DNA of 64,000 nucleotides from Bdellovibrio bacteriovorus (GTDB lineage: Bacteria; Bdellovibrionota; Bdellovibrionia; Bdellovibrionales; Bdellovibrionaceae): assembly GCF_001592755.1 (NCBI RefSeq), contig NZ_LUKF01000017.1, positions 301,739 to 365,738 of the forward strand, given 5' to 3'. Under the pieces are notes generated by a model, which saw only the letters and a program-made list of their open reading frames with translations, had not been told where the DNA came from and ran no database searches. Below, in pieces: positions 47,119 to 55,965 of the stretch. The translations under genes were made by a program, and so were the position numbers. How positions within the stretch are numbered: the stretch's first letter is position 1; the number at the start of each line of letters is the position of its first letter.

Positions 47119-49065
47119 CTAGATAGTCACGGGGCCCGTGTTACCTACAGGGTCAGATCCCGAAGAATCTTTTTTACCTGCAGTCACGACAGCGCCTAAG
47201 CCGCCACCATCTCTTTTGTTGTTACGGTATTTTTCAATCTCCGCAACAGCTGCACCGTTCACGAGCATTTCTACTTCATGACCGTCGATAGTTTCGTACT
47301 CAAGAAGGGCATTCGCCAATCTTTCCAGAGCGTCTTTGTAATCCGTCAGGATACGAACCGCGATCGAGTATCCTTCGTTGATGATCTTAGAAACTTCCGC
47401 GTCGATCTCTTGCGCTTTTGATTCAGAGTAATCTTTATGCGTGTGACCGTATTGCATTCCTAGGAACACCGGACCTTCACGTTTTTCAAAAGCCAAAGGA
47501 CCTAACTTACTCATACCCCATTGGCAAACCATGTGGCGAGCTAAGTCTGTCGCGCGCTCAATATCATTACCCGCGCCCGTTGTGATGTCTTTAAAGATCA
47601 CTTCTTCTGCGGCACGACCGCCGAACAAGAAGGCGATCATGTTTTCAGCTTTTTGCTTAGACAAAGACACGCTTTCTTTTTCTGGCAATGTCTGAGTCAC
47701 ACCCAACGCCATACCGCGAGGGATGATCGTGACTTTATGAATTGGATCAAGACCTGTTAGTTTTTTACCAACAAGCGTATGCCCTGCTTCATGGTAAGCG
47801 GTAACGCGTTTATCTTCGTCAGAGATAACCATGGATCTTCTTTCAGAACCCATGATGACTTTGTCTTTCGCTTTTTCAAAGTCTTCCATATCCAAATATT
47901 TTTTATCGGTACGAGCTGCGATCAACGCCGCTTCGTTCACCAAGTTCTCTAGGTCAGCACCCGAGAAGCCCGGAGTCCCACGAGCAATCTTAGAAGGTTC
48001 TACGTCAGGACCCAATGGAGTCTTACGCATGTGAACCGTTAGGATTTGCTCACGACCTTTAAGGTCTGGCTTATTCACAACGACACGGCGGTCGAAACGA
48101 CCCGGACGAAGAAGAGCAGGATCGAGAACGTCAGGACGGTTCGTCGCTGCGATCAAGATAACACCTTCAGAAGATTCAAAGCCATCCATCTCAACAAGAA
48201 GCTGATTCAGAGTTTGCTCACGTTCGTCGTGACCACCACCCATACCAGCACCACGATGACGTCCTACCGCATCGATCTCGTCGATGAAGATCAAACATGG
48301 AGCATTCTTTTTACCTTGTTCAAACAAGTCACGAACACGGCTCGCACCCACACCCACGAACATCTCGACGAAGTCAGATCCCGAGATTGTGAAGAATGGC
48401 ACGCCCGCTTCACCCGCAACTGCACGAGCAAGCAATGTTTTACCTGTTCCCGGAGGACCTACTAGCAAAACACCTTTAGGAATACGACCACCTAATTTTG
48501 TGTATTTTTTTGGATCTTTTAAGAAGCTGACGATTTCTTGTAAATCTTCTTTAGCCTCATCCACACCTGCAACTTCTTTGAACGTCACACGGTTTTTATG
48601 TTCCGTCAGAAGGCGCGCACGGCTTTTGCCGAACGACATAGCTTTACCACCGCCGACTTGAATCTGGCGCATGATGAACAAGAACATCGCGACGATTAAA
48701 ATCAATGGCAACCAGTTCACAATCAAAGATTGGAAGAAACCACCGTTGTCAGCACGTTCGTAGTTTGGAGTAATACCGTTTGCTTGAAGAAATTTATAAC
48801 CCTCATCTTGAGTGTTACCAATAATGGCAAAGTGAGTTCCACTATATTTCTTTTCAAATTCAGGTTTCATTTCACCGACAATTTCACTTGTATCCTGACG
48901 GAAAGTGACAGTCGCAACTTCTCCAGCCTTCACAGCCTCTGTGAATTTCGAGAAGTTAAAATCAGCAATCACTTTTTGGTGCTTACTCTCATAGGCCTGA
49001 AACAGAAAGACAGCCATAATGATGAGGAAGAACCAGAGTGCTAGCGTTTTTTGAGTAGAGCGCAT
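47119..49065 (-). CDS. ftsH: ATP-dependent zinc metalloprotease FtsH
   Basis: A 648-residue membrane protease from the ATG at 49065, which has AAAGGAA upstream; an in-frame TTG at 49080 lies before that site. Two membrane segments (about residues 8-25 and 103-122) flank a periplasmic domain. The AAA domain has GPPGTGKT and FIDEIDAVG, with the pore loop [14 protein letters not shown]. The zinc site is HEAGH. FtsH degrades membrane and regulatory proteins. It lies 75 bases downstream of tilS, a very common pairing, and precedes cdaA. Confidence 0.97.
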   Translation of the reverse strand: MRSTQKTLALWFFLIIMAVFLFQAYESKHQKVIADFNFSKFTEAVKAGEVATVTFRQDTSEIVGEMKPEFEKKYSGTHFAIIGNTQDEGYKFLQANGITPNYERADNGGFFQSLIVNWLPLILIVAMFLFIMRQIQVGGGKAMSFGKSRARLLTEHKNRVTFKEVAGVDEAKEDLQEIVSFLKDPKKYTKLGGRIPKGVLLVGPPGTGKTLLARAVAGEAGVPFFTISGSDFVEMFVGVGASRVRDLFEQGKKNAPCLIFIDEIDAVGRHRGAGMGGGHDEREQTLNQLLVEMDGFESSEGVILIAATNRPDVLDPALLRPGRFDRRVVVNKPDLKGREQILTVHMRKTPLGPDVEPSKIARGTPGFSGADLENLVNEAALIAARTDKKYLDMEDFEKAKDKVIMGSERRSMVISDEDKRVTAYHEAGHTLVGKKLTGLDPIHKVTIIPRGMALGVTQTLPEKESVSLSKQKAENMIAFLFGGRAAEEVIFKDITTGAGNDIERATDLARHMVCQWGMSKLGPLAFEKREGPVFLGMQYGHTHKDYSESKAQEIDAEVSKIINEGYSIAVRILTDYKDALERLANALLEYETIDGHEVEMLVNGAAVAEIEKYRNNKRDGGGLGAVVTAGKKDSSGSDPVGNTGPVTI

Positions 49066-49140
49066 TTCAGTTCCTTTCAAACGAGGTCTAAAGTCACCCT
49101 CAAGGGTAACACGGTTTAAGGGTCACAAACACCTCTCAAA

Positions 49141-50091
49141 TCAGGACTGGACCTTAATTTGCTCTGCGTTAACTTCCCAGTGGCATCCGCCGACTTTGAA
49201 TGTGATCACTTTTTGTGACTTGTCTAGGCGCTTTTGTATTTCTTCGAGATGAGACTGCGAAAAGTCTTTTTTCCCTAGAGCAAATAAATATTGCGCTAGC
49301 AGTCGTTTTTGTTCGAAGGGGCTTAATGTGAGATAAAAACCTCGAGATAAGCCCTGTGTCTTATAAGCCTCATTTTGACTCAAAAGATCTCCCCAGGCGC
49401 GATTTTCCATCTCAAGCGCAATCGTTTCTAATGAGCGCGCCAACGAAGAAGTCGCTCCTCGAGAGCGTTTCTCCAGCGCCTTTAGCCACTCTTCACGAAT
49501 CCAATTGCGCAGAGGGTCCAGCTTGTCATTGCTAGGATCTTCAAAAACACGCAGTTTTTCTTCGCGTAAATATTTTTTTAATTCTCGTTTTGTGACTTCC
49601 AAAAAGGGACGAAACTTGTCGTCTTTTAGGACATGCATGGCGTGAAATCCTTGGGACCCCGTACCTCGTATCAAACGCAAAAGCCGAGTTTCCAAAAGAT
49701 CATCGCGATGATGTCCTGTAGCAAGAATTTGAAAGCCTTGTTCTTTCATCAAGCGACTCAAAGCTTCGTAACGCAGTTCGCGATATTCAGCTTCGGACTT
49801 CGCCAACACAGAGGATTTCAGAGGGAAAAATTCTACGCCCAGTTTGGCGCAAAGTTTTTCGCAGAACACTTGGGCTTCTTTGCGATATTCTTGATTGGAG
49901 TCTTCGCCGTGATGAAAATAGCAAGCGCCCAAAAGATCTTTTTTATGAATTTTTGAGAACACACGCAACAGCGCTACTGAATCCGTTCCACCAGAAAGAG
50001 CCACCAAAATCTTTTTCTCATTCAGCGAGTGCGTTTTTACCAACTTCCACACGTGATGATCTAAATCTTGCTTGGCTCTTTTCAGTTTCAC
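49141..50091 (-). CDS. tilS: tRNA(Ile)-lysidine synthetase
   Basis: A 316-residue PP-loop enzyme with SGGTDSVALL near residue 34 and GHHRDDLLETRLLRL near 126, the TilS signature. TilS adds lysine to C34 of tRNA-Ile so that it reads AUA. It ends without the long extra C-terminal domain found in E. coli TilS. It is 2 bases downstream of the aldehyde dehydrogenase gene and directly before ftsH. Confidence 0.93.
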   Translation of the reverse strand: MKLKRAKQDLDHHVWKLVKTHSLNEKKILVALSGGTDSVALLRVFSKIHKKDLLGACYFHHGEDSNQEYRKEAQVFCEKLCAKLGVEFFPLKSSVLAKSEAEYRELRYEALSRLMKEQGFQILATGHHRDDLLETRLLRLIRGTGSQGFHAMHVLKDDKFRPFLEVTKRELKKYLREEKLRVFEDPSNDKLDPLRNWIREEWLKALEKRSRGATSSLARSLETIALEMENRAWGDLLSQNEAYKTQGLSRGFYLTLSPFEQKRLLAQYLFALGKKDFSQSHLEEIQKRLDKSQKVITFKVGGCHWEVNAEQIKVQS

Positions 50092-50093
50092 TT

Positions 50094-51443
50094 TTACTCC
50101 CCGGCCACCGCCACTGTTTTGATATTCACAAATTCCAGAATACCAAAGTGACCCAATTCTCTTCCGTAGCCGGACTCTTTCACACCTCCGAAAGGAATGC
50201 GCGGGTCTGACTTCACATAATCATTCACTACGACAAATCCTGCCTGCAACTCTTTTTCGACAAGCTCTTTGCCTTTTTTTAAGTCACTGGTGAACAAACC
50301 TCCACCCAATCCATAAGGAGACGAGTTTGCAAAATCCAACGCCTCCTGTGTGCTTTTTGCAATAATGATCGAAGCCACGGGCCCGAACACTTCTTCCGCG
50401 TGCAACTCAGGATGATTCTTTTCAAAAACAACAACTGTCGCGGGATAATAAGCTCCCTCACCTTGCGGCGCTGTGCCACCCAGAACGATTTTTCCGCCCC
50501 AAGATTTCAATTTTTCAACCTGTTCGATAATCGTTTTTTGAAACTTTTTACTCGCCAACGGAGCAATCTCTGCCGCCTTCATTTCGTTCACAAAATACTG
50601 AATAAAATCCTTCGCGATTTTTTCATGCACGATAAATCTTTTACCTGCCACACAGCTTTGACCACAGTTGACGAGCCTTGCTTTCACACAAGTTTTTGCG
50701 GCCATTTCGACGTCGGCATCTTCTAGAACCAGATAAGCATCACTGCCTCCCAACTCTAGAACAATCTTTTTTAAATTTTTGGCTGCTTCGGTCGCGACCG
50801 ATCGTCCGCCATTAGAACTTCCCGTGAAGGTCACGCCACGCACATTTTTATCCGCGATGACTTTAGCTGCGACTTCGTGGTCCACTTGGATGTTTCTTAA
50901 AAGTTTATAGTCAGAAGTAAGATCAGAAAAAATCTGTCCCACCATCGCCGCAGTTCCTGCCGTCAAGTCGGCGTGTTTTAGTAAAATCACATTCCCTGCC
51001 ATCAAAGCCGGCGCTGCAAAACGAATCGTCTGCCACAGCGGAAAATTCCAAGGCATGATACTAAAAACAACCCCCAACGGTTGAAAACTCACTTCAGCAA
51101 ATTTATAAGGTGATGAAGGAGCAACTTGATTTTTCAGCATCTGGGCCGCTTCCTTCGCGTAGTACTCACACGTCACCGCGCACTTTTCCACTTCCGCTTT
51201 TCCTTCGGCGATCAGCTTTCCCATCTCGGCATTCATCAGTTGCGCGAGTTCTGTTTTATGCTGACGAAGACTTTGCGCTAATTTATTTAAAACAACGGCT
51301 CGCTCTTCAAACGAAGTTTTGCGCCACTTGCTGAAATCTTCACACGCCGCTTGAATGGCTTTTTGTGATTCTTCCCAAGATGTGTGTTGATATGTTTTTA
51401 GAGTTTCGCCTGTGGCTGGATTGACTGTGGAAAATGTGTTCAT
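50094..51443 (-). CDS. NAD(P)-dependent aldehyde dehydrogenase (succinate-semialdehyde dehydrogenase-like)
   Basis: A 449-residue aldehyde dehydrogenase. PWNFPLWQTIRFAAPALMAGN, ELGGSD (general base Glu) and NCGQSCVAGKR (nucleophile Cys) are visible. The short form and the sequence resemble the YneI/Sad and GabD group that oxidises succinate semialdehyde, so this is the likely class, but the substrate is not proven. It is upstream of tilS on the same strand, with no metabolic link I can see. Confidence 0.9.
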   Translation of the reverse strand: MNTFSTVNPATGETLKTYQHTSWEESQKAIQAACEDFSKWRKTSFEERAVVLNKLAQSLRQHKTELAQLMNAEMGKLIAEGKAEVEKCAVTCEYYAKEAAQMLKNQVAPSSPYKFAEVSFQPLGVVFSIMPWNFPLWQTIRFAAPALMAGNVILLKHADLTAGTAAMVGQIFSDLTSDYKLLRNIQVDHEVAAKVIADKNVRGVTFTGSSNGGRSVATEAAKNLKKIVLELGGSDAYLVLEDADVEMAAKTCVKARLVNCGQSCVAGKRFIVHEKIAKDFIQYFVNEMKAAEIAPLASKKFQKTIIEQVEKLKSWGGKIVLGGTAPQGEGAYYPATVVVFEKNHPELHAEEVFGPVASIIIAKSTQEALDFANSSPYGLGGGLFTSDLKKGKELVEKELQAGFVVVNDYVKSDPRIPFGGVKESGYGRELGHFGILEFVNIKTVAVAGE

Positions 51444-51493
51444 GGCAGACCTCCATCAGCAAGGCTGCCATAGAATTTTCGTTTTTAGGAGAA

Positions 51494-51724
51494 CTAAAGA
51501 GCTGTAAATACTTGGGTGAACGAATAAACGAGGCCCAACAAAAAAGCGCCGGTCATAGAGCCCCAGGCCATTGATTTATAGAATTTGCCAAGCTGCATTG
51601 CCGCACGCGCATAAGGTCTTTCGGAAGCTAAGAGCGGAATGGGTTTCACCACCGTTCGAATGAACTGGTGACAACATAAACAAAAAAGCACGACTGAAAT
51701 GACACTTAAGATTTCGTTTTCCAT
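51494..51724 (-). CDS. Small membrane protein of unknown function
   Basis: A 76-residue protein from the ATG at 51724, where AAGGAGG lies very close upstream (2-4 bases). A TTG at 51790 would add 22 residues and overlap the prepilin stop. Two membrane segments are likely (about 4-24 and 49-71). No family is recognised. It lies downstream of the prepilin gene and upstream of the aldehyde dehydrogenase. Confidence 0.6.
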   Translation of the reverse strand: MENEILSVISVVLFCLCCHQFIRTVVKPIPLLASERPYARAAMQLGKFYKSMAWGSMTGAFLLGLVYSFTQVFTAL

Positions 51725-51780
51725 GCCCTCCTTGTCGGAGGAAAAACGTCTCAACTTGAGATCAACCTTGGTCGAGTTCT

Positions 51781-52584
51781 TTAGGGACAAACTTTATAGA
51801 TTCCGCGCACGACGCCAGACCGCGGCCCCATCGCTTGCCGTTTATTCGTGCGAAGTACCCGCGTAGACTCTTGATCTTTTTCCTGCCACTGCAACATCTC
51901 GGGAGTCACTAGCGTCGCTTTAAACGAAGCGTAGCCTCCGTTATAACCATTGGACGTTACCCAGCGATATTCACAGTAAACATCAAACGACTCACTGGTA
52001 TCTAAATCTTCTTCACCTAAACCACTGGATGCTGAAACTGTGCCGCAAGAATCGATAATCTTTGCGCGATCCGGAGATCCAGAAAGAGTTTTGATGATCT
52101 GCTGAGTTTGTAACGGACGAAGCGGGTAAGCCAGTGAGGATTCATCAAAAGTAATTTCAAAAACGCCTTTGTATTCGTCAGGATTTCCTGTGGGATAAAT
52201 ATCTTTGAACGTGATGCTTTTTACTTTAATGCTAGAGCCCGGAAGACTGTCGCCTGCTTTCGCAACAATCGCAGAAGAGTTATTCACACCTTGACGAAGT
52301 TCTTTTAAATTCAAAACTGTCTCTGAAGGTTTCGCTGCGGTCGGCGAAGCAGCCACGTCGATCACGCGGCCTTTTAGCTGCCACGAACACACTTCCGTTT
52401 TCGTCAGCTGTGCGAGCATAAGATTTTTCAGTTCGATGACTTCTTGTTTCTGACGGAGCGAGCGCACTTCTTTTTGCTGCGCTTGAAACATTGAAGCCAC
52501 CATCACCAACATGATACTGCCAATCGCCACCGCGACCAGCATTTCGATCAGACTTAATCCCGCAGAATTCAATTTCTTCGTCAT
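51781..52584 (-). CDS. Prepilin-like protein (type IV pilin/pseudopilin, PilW-like)
   Basis: A 267-residue protein with a class III signal peptide. MTKKLNSAG precedes the cleavage site, then LSLIEMLVAVAIGSIMLVMVASMF with Glu at +5, as in type IV pilins and type II secretion pseudopilins. The long C-terminal domain with one or more Cys pairs (SCGTV, VYCEY, KVCP) suits a minor pilin such as PilW. No other pilus gene is adjacent, so it would have to work with a system encoded elsewhere. It overlaps the next gene by one base at 52584. Confidence 0.85.
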   Translation of the reverse strand: MTKKLNSAGLSLIEMLVAVAIGSIMLVMVASMFQAQQKEVRSLRQKQEVIELKNLMLAQLTKTEVCSWQLKGRVIDVAASPTAAKPSETVLNLKELRQGVNNSSAIVAKAGDSLPGSSIKVKSITFKDIYPTGNPDEYKGVFEITFDESSLAYPLRPLQTQQIIKTLSGSPDRAKIIDSCGTVSASSGLGEEDLDTSESFDVYCEYRWVTSNGYNGGYASFKATLVTPEMLQWQEKDQESTRVLRTNKRQAMGPRSGVVRGIYKVCP

Positions 52585-52958
52585 TAAGTGGGATCGGAAT
52601 CTTTAGAAGTGTTTTCTTTTTTAATGATATCGATTTCAGCCGTGATTTTGAATTTATGAGTCTCGGCAAACTTCGAGGCCTCTTTCACGAAATCGATTTT
52701 TTGAATGATGCCTAAGATTTCTTTCGTCACGCGATTGGTGACTTCTTCTTTAGACTTATTGGCACCTTGAATAAGAAGATTTAAAGCCTCTTTCGGAAGT
52801 TTCAGTTCAGAGACGTAAGCACGCAAGCTTTCTTCGGTCATGAACGCCGCACTGACCCCGGCTGTAAAAACTTTTTTTACAGTGTCACCCAGAAGACCTT
52901 TAAGGTCTCCCGAGGCGTTGTCCTTATCGTCTTTTCTATTTGAATCATCAGACGCCAT
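52584..52958 (-). CDS. Small helical cytoplasmic protein of unknown function
   Basis: A 124-residue protein with charged ends and a helical centre (GLLGDTVKKVFTAGVSAAFMTEESLRAYV, with long amphipathic helices after it). No signal peptide or membrane segment is convincing. It overlaps the RatA-like gene by 11 bases and shares one base with the prepilin gene. No family is recognised. Confidence 0.65.
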   Translation of the reverse strand: MASDDSNRKDDKDNASGDLKGLLGDTVKKVFTAGVSAAFMTEESLRAYVSELKLPKEALNLLIQGANKSKEEVTNRVTKEILGIIQKIDFVKEASKFAETHKFKITAEIDIIKKENTSKDSDPT

Positions 52959-53379
52959 AAAGCTGTTTCACTCGCTTGTGATAGCTGCTAATCATATTCG
53001 GAAGGTTTACGCTGACCAAGGCATTTGCAATAGGACCGGGAACAAACATGCTGAAAGTCGCTTCGACAGAATAAGTCGCGCGCGTTTTGCCAGCTTCGTT
53101 TTCTAATTTCCAAGATCCTACAGACGTTTTAAAAATATCTCCGGACGCAAATTCCCACGTGATACTGGTCGGTGCATTTTCAGTCATCCAAAGGCTGTAT
53201 TTAAAGGACTTCATCACTTGCACGTTGTATTCAACAAGCTTGCGATTGCCCTCAGACTTCAGAACTTTGCACTGTTTTACCTCTGGTAAAAACTCGTGGT
53301 ATTTTTCATAGTCGGCGATGATTTTATAAAATTGCTCGGGAGTACAATTGAAAACTTCGGTGGTTGATGCTTTTGCCAT
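52948..53379 (-). CDS. START/SRPBCC-fold protein, RatA/Coq10-like
   Basis: A 143-residue protein counted from the ATG at 53379 (a TTG at 53400 is an alternative; neither has a strong ribosome binding site). The sequence TPEQFYKIIADYEKYHEFLPEVKQCKVL is typical of the RatA/Coq10 branch of the SRPBCC superfamily, which binds hydrophobic ligands. Bacterial members are called RatA after the E. coli protein, reported as a ribosome association toxin; a quinone-chaperone role is also likely in general. No antitoxin gene (RatB) is next to it. Confidence 0.82.
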   Translation of the reverse strand: MAKASTTEVFNCTPEQFYKIIADYEKYHEFLPEVKQCKVLKSEGNRKLVEYNVQVMKSFKYSLWMTENAPTSITWEFASGDIFKTSVGSWKLENEAGKTRATYSVEATFSMFVPGPIANALVSVNLPNMISSYHKRVKQLYGV

Positions 53380-53452
53380 AAAATAAGTGTGTCTTTGCAA
53401 CGACTCTCAAGTCAACGCCGACCTAGACCACGAATGATTATGTTACAACAAC

Positions 53453-53746
53453 CTAAGACTTTTTAAATAGAGCTTCGGCCGCAGCCTTTAAAGCAGCCGC
53501 CTTATCAATACCGCCGCCACTGCCTTTGCGCGGAGTAAAGTAGTCACAAAAGTTCGCTCGATCTTTTTCGCGAACCACATCCGCTTGTGGCTCACGACAT
53601 TCATTATAAACTTTGGGATCGTAGTATTCGCAATTCTTGCACACGTGAACATCCGCTCGACAATGAGGGCACTCTTCGCGACGTCCGATGACTCCCGCAA
53701 AAGCCATCTCTTTATTGCAATTAAAGCAGAACAGCTTTCCTTCCAT
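53453..53746 (-). CDS. Small zinc-ribbon-like protein
   Basis: A 97-residue protein. Cys residues fall in CFNC, CPHC, CKNC, then a single Cys in NECREP and CDYF, consistent with two zinc sites. The C-terminal 25 residues are Ala/Lys-rich (DKAAALKAAAEALFKK). It abuts glpX (shared base at 53746). Such proteins occur next to many genes; the function is not known. Confidence 0.75.
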   Translation of the reverse strand: MEGKLFCFNCNKEMAFAGVIGRREECPHCRADVHVCKNCEYYDPKVYNECREPQADVVREKDRANFCDYFTPRKGSGGGIDKAAALKAAAEALFKKS

Positions 53747-54705
53747 TATTGAGGCTTCTTATTTAAAACGTGATGAGCTTCAATATTACGGATGGTGCCC
53801 GTTGCCGAACGCATGACGATAGAATGAGTCTTTGCTTGTCCGCCTGGCATGAAACGAACACCTTTTAAAAGAGATCCGTCCGTCACACCTGTCGCGATAA
53901 ACATCACAGGGCCTGAAGCCAATTCATCAATCGTAAATTTCTTTTCTAGATCCGCAACACCCATACGTTTTGCGCGCGCTTTTTCTTCATCATTTCTAAA
54001 TTTCAAACGACCTTGGAAGTCTCCGCCCAAGCATTGCATGGCCGCTGCGGAAATCACGCCTTCTGGCGCGCCACCAATACCTAAAAGCAAATCAATCCCC
54101 GTGTCATTCCATCCTGTAGAGACGGCAGCCGAAACGTCACCGTCACCGATCAAGTTGATGCGAGCGCCCGTTGCGCGCGCTTCAGCAATTAATTTTTCAT
54201 GGCGAGGGCGATTCAAAATAACCACAGTCATTTCGCTCACGGACTTACCTAGGGCTTTCGCGACGGCTTTGATATTTTCGGTTGCTGACTTATCGATGTC
54301 GATGTGACCTTTCGCACCAGGACCGCAAGCGATTTTATCCATGTAAGTGTCAGGTGCATGCAGGAACTTCCCTTGTTCTGCAACCGCGATAACAGAAATA
54401 GACCCTGGACCGCCTGTTGCACAGATTGTTGTTCCTTCTAAAGGATCTAAAGCGATATCTAGTTTTGGAGAATCTTCAGTCTTATGACCGACTTTTTCGC
54501 CAATATAAAGCATGGGTGCTTCGTCACGCTCACCTTCACCGATAACAACTGTGCCATCCATACGGATGTGATCGAAGGCTTTTCTCATGGCATCGACGGC
54601 GGCTTTATCAGCGGTTTTTTCTTCGCCACGTCCCACCCATGTTGCTGACGCTAAAGCTGCTGCCTCGGTTACACGTACGAATTCTAAAGCCAGGTTTCTG
54701 TCCAT
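53746..54705 (-). CDS. glpX: Class II fructose-1,6-bisphosphatase (GlpX)
   Basis: A 319-residue protein. The N-terminus (MDRNLALEFVRVTEAAALASA) and GEGERDEAPMLYIGE with DPLEGTTICA are the metal and substrate sites of GlpX. It removes the 1-phosphate from fructose-1,6-bisphosphate in gluconeogenesis. Length is normal. It overlaps the thioesterase gene upstream by 22 bases. Confidence 0.95.
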   Translation of the reverse strand: MDRNLALEFVRVTEAAALASATWVGRGEEKTADKAAVDAMRKAFDHIRMDGTVVIGEGERDEAPMLYIGEKVGHKTEDSPKLDIALDPLEGTTICATGGPGSISVIAVAEQGKFLHAPDTYMDKIACGPGAKGHIDIDKSATENIKAVAKALGKSVSEMTVVILNRPRHEKLIAEARATGARINLIGDGDVSAAVSTGWNDTGIDLLLGIGGAPEGVISAAAMQCLGGDFQGRLKFRNDEEKARAKRMGVADLEKKFTIDELASGPVMFIATGVTDGSLLKGVRFMPGGQAKTHSIVMRSATGTIRNIEAHHVLNKKPQ

Positions 54706-55094
54706 GAGTCACTCTCCGCCGCGGCCTTCATTTCAGCCGACAGTCTTTGTAGTTTTAAGTCCGGTCCTAATGCTACATGCACGGTCTTCGCAAGCGAACA
54801 AATTTCTTTATTACGTCCCCGCAAGCGATACTGCAAAACAATGCGATTGCCTTCAGTTCGACCCTGCACTTCAATTTCTAAATCATCGCCAAAAAAAGTC
54901 GGCTTTATATGCCGAACCTGGGTCTCGTAAACAGCAAACTGACTTGCCGACCCCGGCTTCTGATAATCCAAAAGACCCTTCGCATGCGCCCACCCTACCC
55001 GCGCTTCTTCATAAAAACGCAAATAGTTGCTATGGTGAACAATCCCCATAAGGTCTGTTTCATAAAACTGCACTTTGTGACGATGAATAAACAT
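54684..55094 (-). CDS. Hotdog-fold acyl-CoA thioesterase (YbgC/FadM-like)
   Basis: A 136-residue 4HBT thioesterase. VQFYETDLMGIVHHSNYLRFYEEAR has the catalytic Asp (in the YxTD motif) and the hydrophobic helix that follows. YbgC-type enzymes hydrolyse short-chain acyl-CoAs and in enterobacteria are tied to the Tol-Pal cluster; no tol gene is here. The end overlaps the start of glpX. It diverges from pgsA, and GC-rich repeats fill the space between. Confidence 0.9.
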   Translation of the reverse strand: MFIHRHKVQFYETDLMGIVHHSNYLRFYEEARVGWAHAKGLLDYQKPGSASQFAVYETQVRHIKPTFFGDDLEIEVQGRTEGNRIVLQYRLRGRNKEICSLAKTVHVALGPDLKLQRLSAEMKAAAESDSWTETWL

Positions 55095-55133
55095 TGATTA
55101 TTTCTAGTCTAAACGGTTAGTTTTAGTCAACCG

Positions 55134-55241
55134 GCGGACGCCGGCAGAGCCGAAGCGCCTTGGCGCGCAGGCTGAAGCAGCATCAGGGCCGCGAGGCCGC
55201 AGAGCGAAGGGCCCTCGGCCCGTAGCTGAAGCAGAAGCATC
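55134..55241. repeat. GC-rich direct repeats upstream of pgsA
   Basis: Two units of about 55 bases. GCAGAGC begins at 55144 and at 55199; both continue with a short palindrome (GCGCCTTGGCGC in the first, GGGCCCTCGGCCC in the second) and end in CTGAAGCAG...GCATC (to 55184 and 55241). Another inverted stretch, GGGCCGCGAGGCC, joins them. The array ends 13 bases before the pgsA start. It looks related to the array before mpl. Confidence 0.75.
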
Positions 55242-55254
55242 AACAAAGGACGAT

Positions 55255-55815
55255 ATGACAGCAACCGAGTTTCAAAAAAATCTTCCGATGAGAATCACCC
55301 TCAGTCGTATCTTCGCTGTGCCCGTTATTGTGGCAATGATGTGGCCCGACACTCTCACTTGGAATATCGCAGCTGCCGTGTTTTTCATTCTAGCTTCGAT
55401 CACAGATTACTACGATGGTTACTACGCTCGTAAGTACAACGCTGTTAGCAATTTCGGTAAATTCATGGACCCGATTGCCGACAAAATTCTTGTGACAAGT
55501 GTCTTAGCCATGCTTCTAGCTCAAGGTAAAATCGATGCCTGGATGGTCATTATTATTTTGGCGCGTGACAACTTTATCGGAGGCATCCGCTCCGTTGCTG
55601 CGGCAGATCAAATCATTATCGCCGCCAAACCTGCCGGAAAATGGAAAACGGCCATGCAAATGGTGGCCATCCCTATTGTAATTATTGGAAATTTGGAGCC
55701 TTACTTGCCCTATTTGGACAAAATTGGCTACGGCGTCTTGTGGATCAGCGTCATTTTGAGTATAACCAGCGGTATCGAATACTACTTAGGTTATCTTAAA
55801 AGCCGGAAGGCTTAA
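55255..55815 (+). CDS. pgsA: CDP-diacylglycerol-glycerol-3-phosphate 3-phosphatidyltransferase
   Basis: A 186-residue membrane enzyme with about five hydrophobic segments. The CDP-alcohol phosphatidyltransferase motif D51xxDG55xxAR(59)x8G68xxxD72xxxD76 is complete. PgsA makes phosphatidylglycerol phosphate, the precursor of phosphatidylglycerol and cardiolipin. An AAAGGA site lies upstream. It stands alone on the plus strand between two minus-strand groups and directly follows the GC-rich repeats. Confidence 0.94.
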   Translation: MTATEFQKNLPMRITLSRIFAVPVIVAMMWPDTLTWNIAAAVFFILASITDYYDGYYARKYNAVSNFGKFMDPIADKILVTSVLAMLLAQGKIDAWMVIIILARDNFIGGIRSVAAADQIIIAAKPAGKWKTAMQMVAIPIVIIGNLEPYLPYLDKIGYGVLWISVILSITSGIEYYLGYLKSRKA

Positions 55816-55824
55816 TGGACGGTT

Positions 55825-55965
55825 ATGCTTTTGCATTTATCACCTAGCAATTGGTTCTTCATTTTCTTAGCTCTTTTGCTATCGAGCTATTTGAAGATTG
55901 CTTCGGCTAAAACGCAAAAGCCCGTTTCTTTCGCCAGTTCCTCTTTCAGTTCCATCCTGCGCTAA
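55825..55965 (+). CDS. Possible small exported or membrane protein (46 residues)
   Basis: An ATG at 55825, 9 bases after the pgsA stop, opens a frame of 46 codons ending in TAA at 55963-55965, right against the convergent transporter stop. The product begins MLLHLSPSNWFFIFLALLLSSYLKIASA, which looks like a signal peptide or membrane helix, followed by a polar tail rich in Ser. The ribosome binding site is weak (GGA). It may be a real small protein or chance. Confidence 0.4.
   Translation: MLLHLSPSNWFFIFLALLLSSYLKIASAKTQKPVSFASSSFSSILR

Noticed and set aside
48046..48465. Long plus-strand frame inside ftsH
   Set aside because: It is a shadow of the strongly conserved AAA domain on the minus strand and has no start signal or family resemblance.
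52948..53379. RatA as part of a toxin-antitoxin pair
   Set aside because: No RatB-like gene is adjacent, and the 124-residue neighbour has no antitoxin features. The SRPBCC protein is more likely a lipid or quinone binder.
53849..54307. Plus-strand frame of about 150 codons inside glpX
   Set aside because: glpX on the minus strand carries all conserved motifs; the opposite frame is low-complexity and lacks a ribosome binding site.
55134..55241. Repeat array as a structured RNA or riboswitch for pgsA
   Set aside because: The palindromes look like a REP-type element and match the array before mpl; no known riboswitch core is visible.
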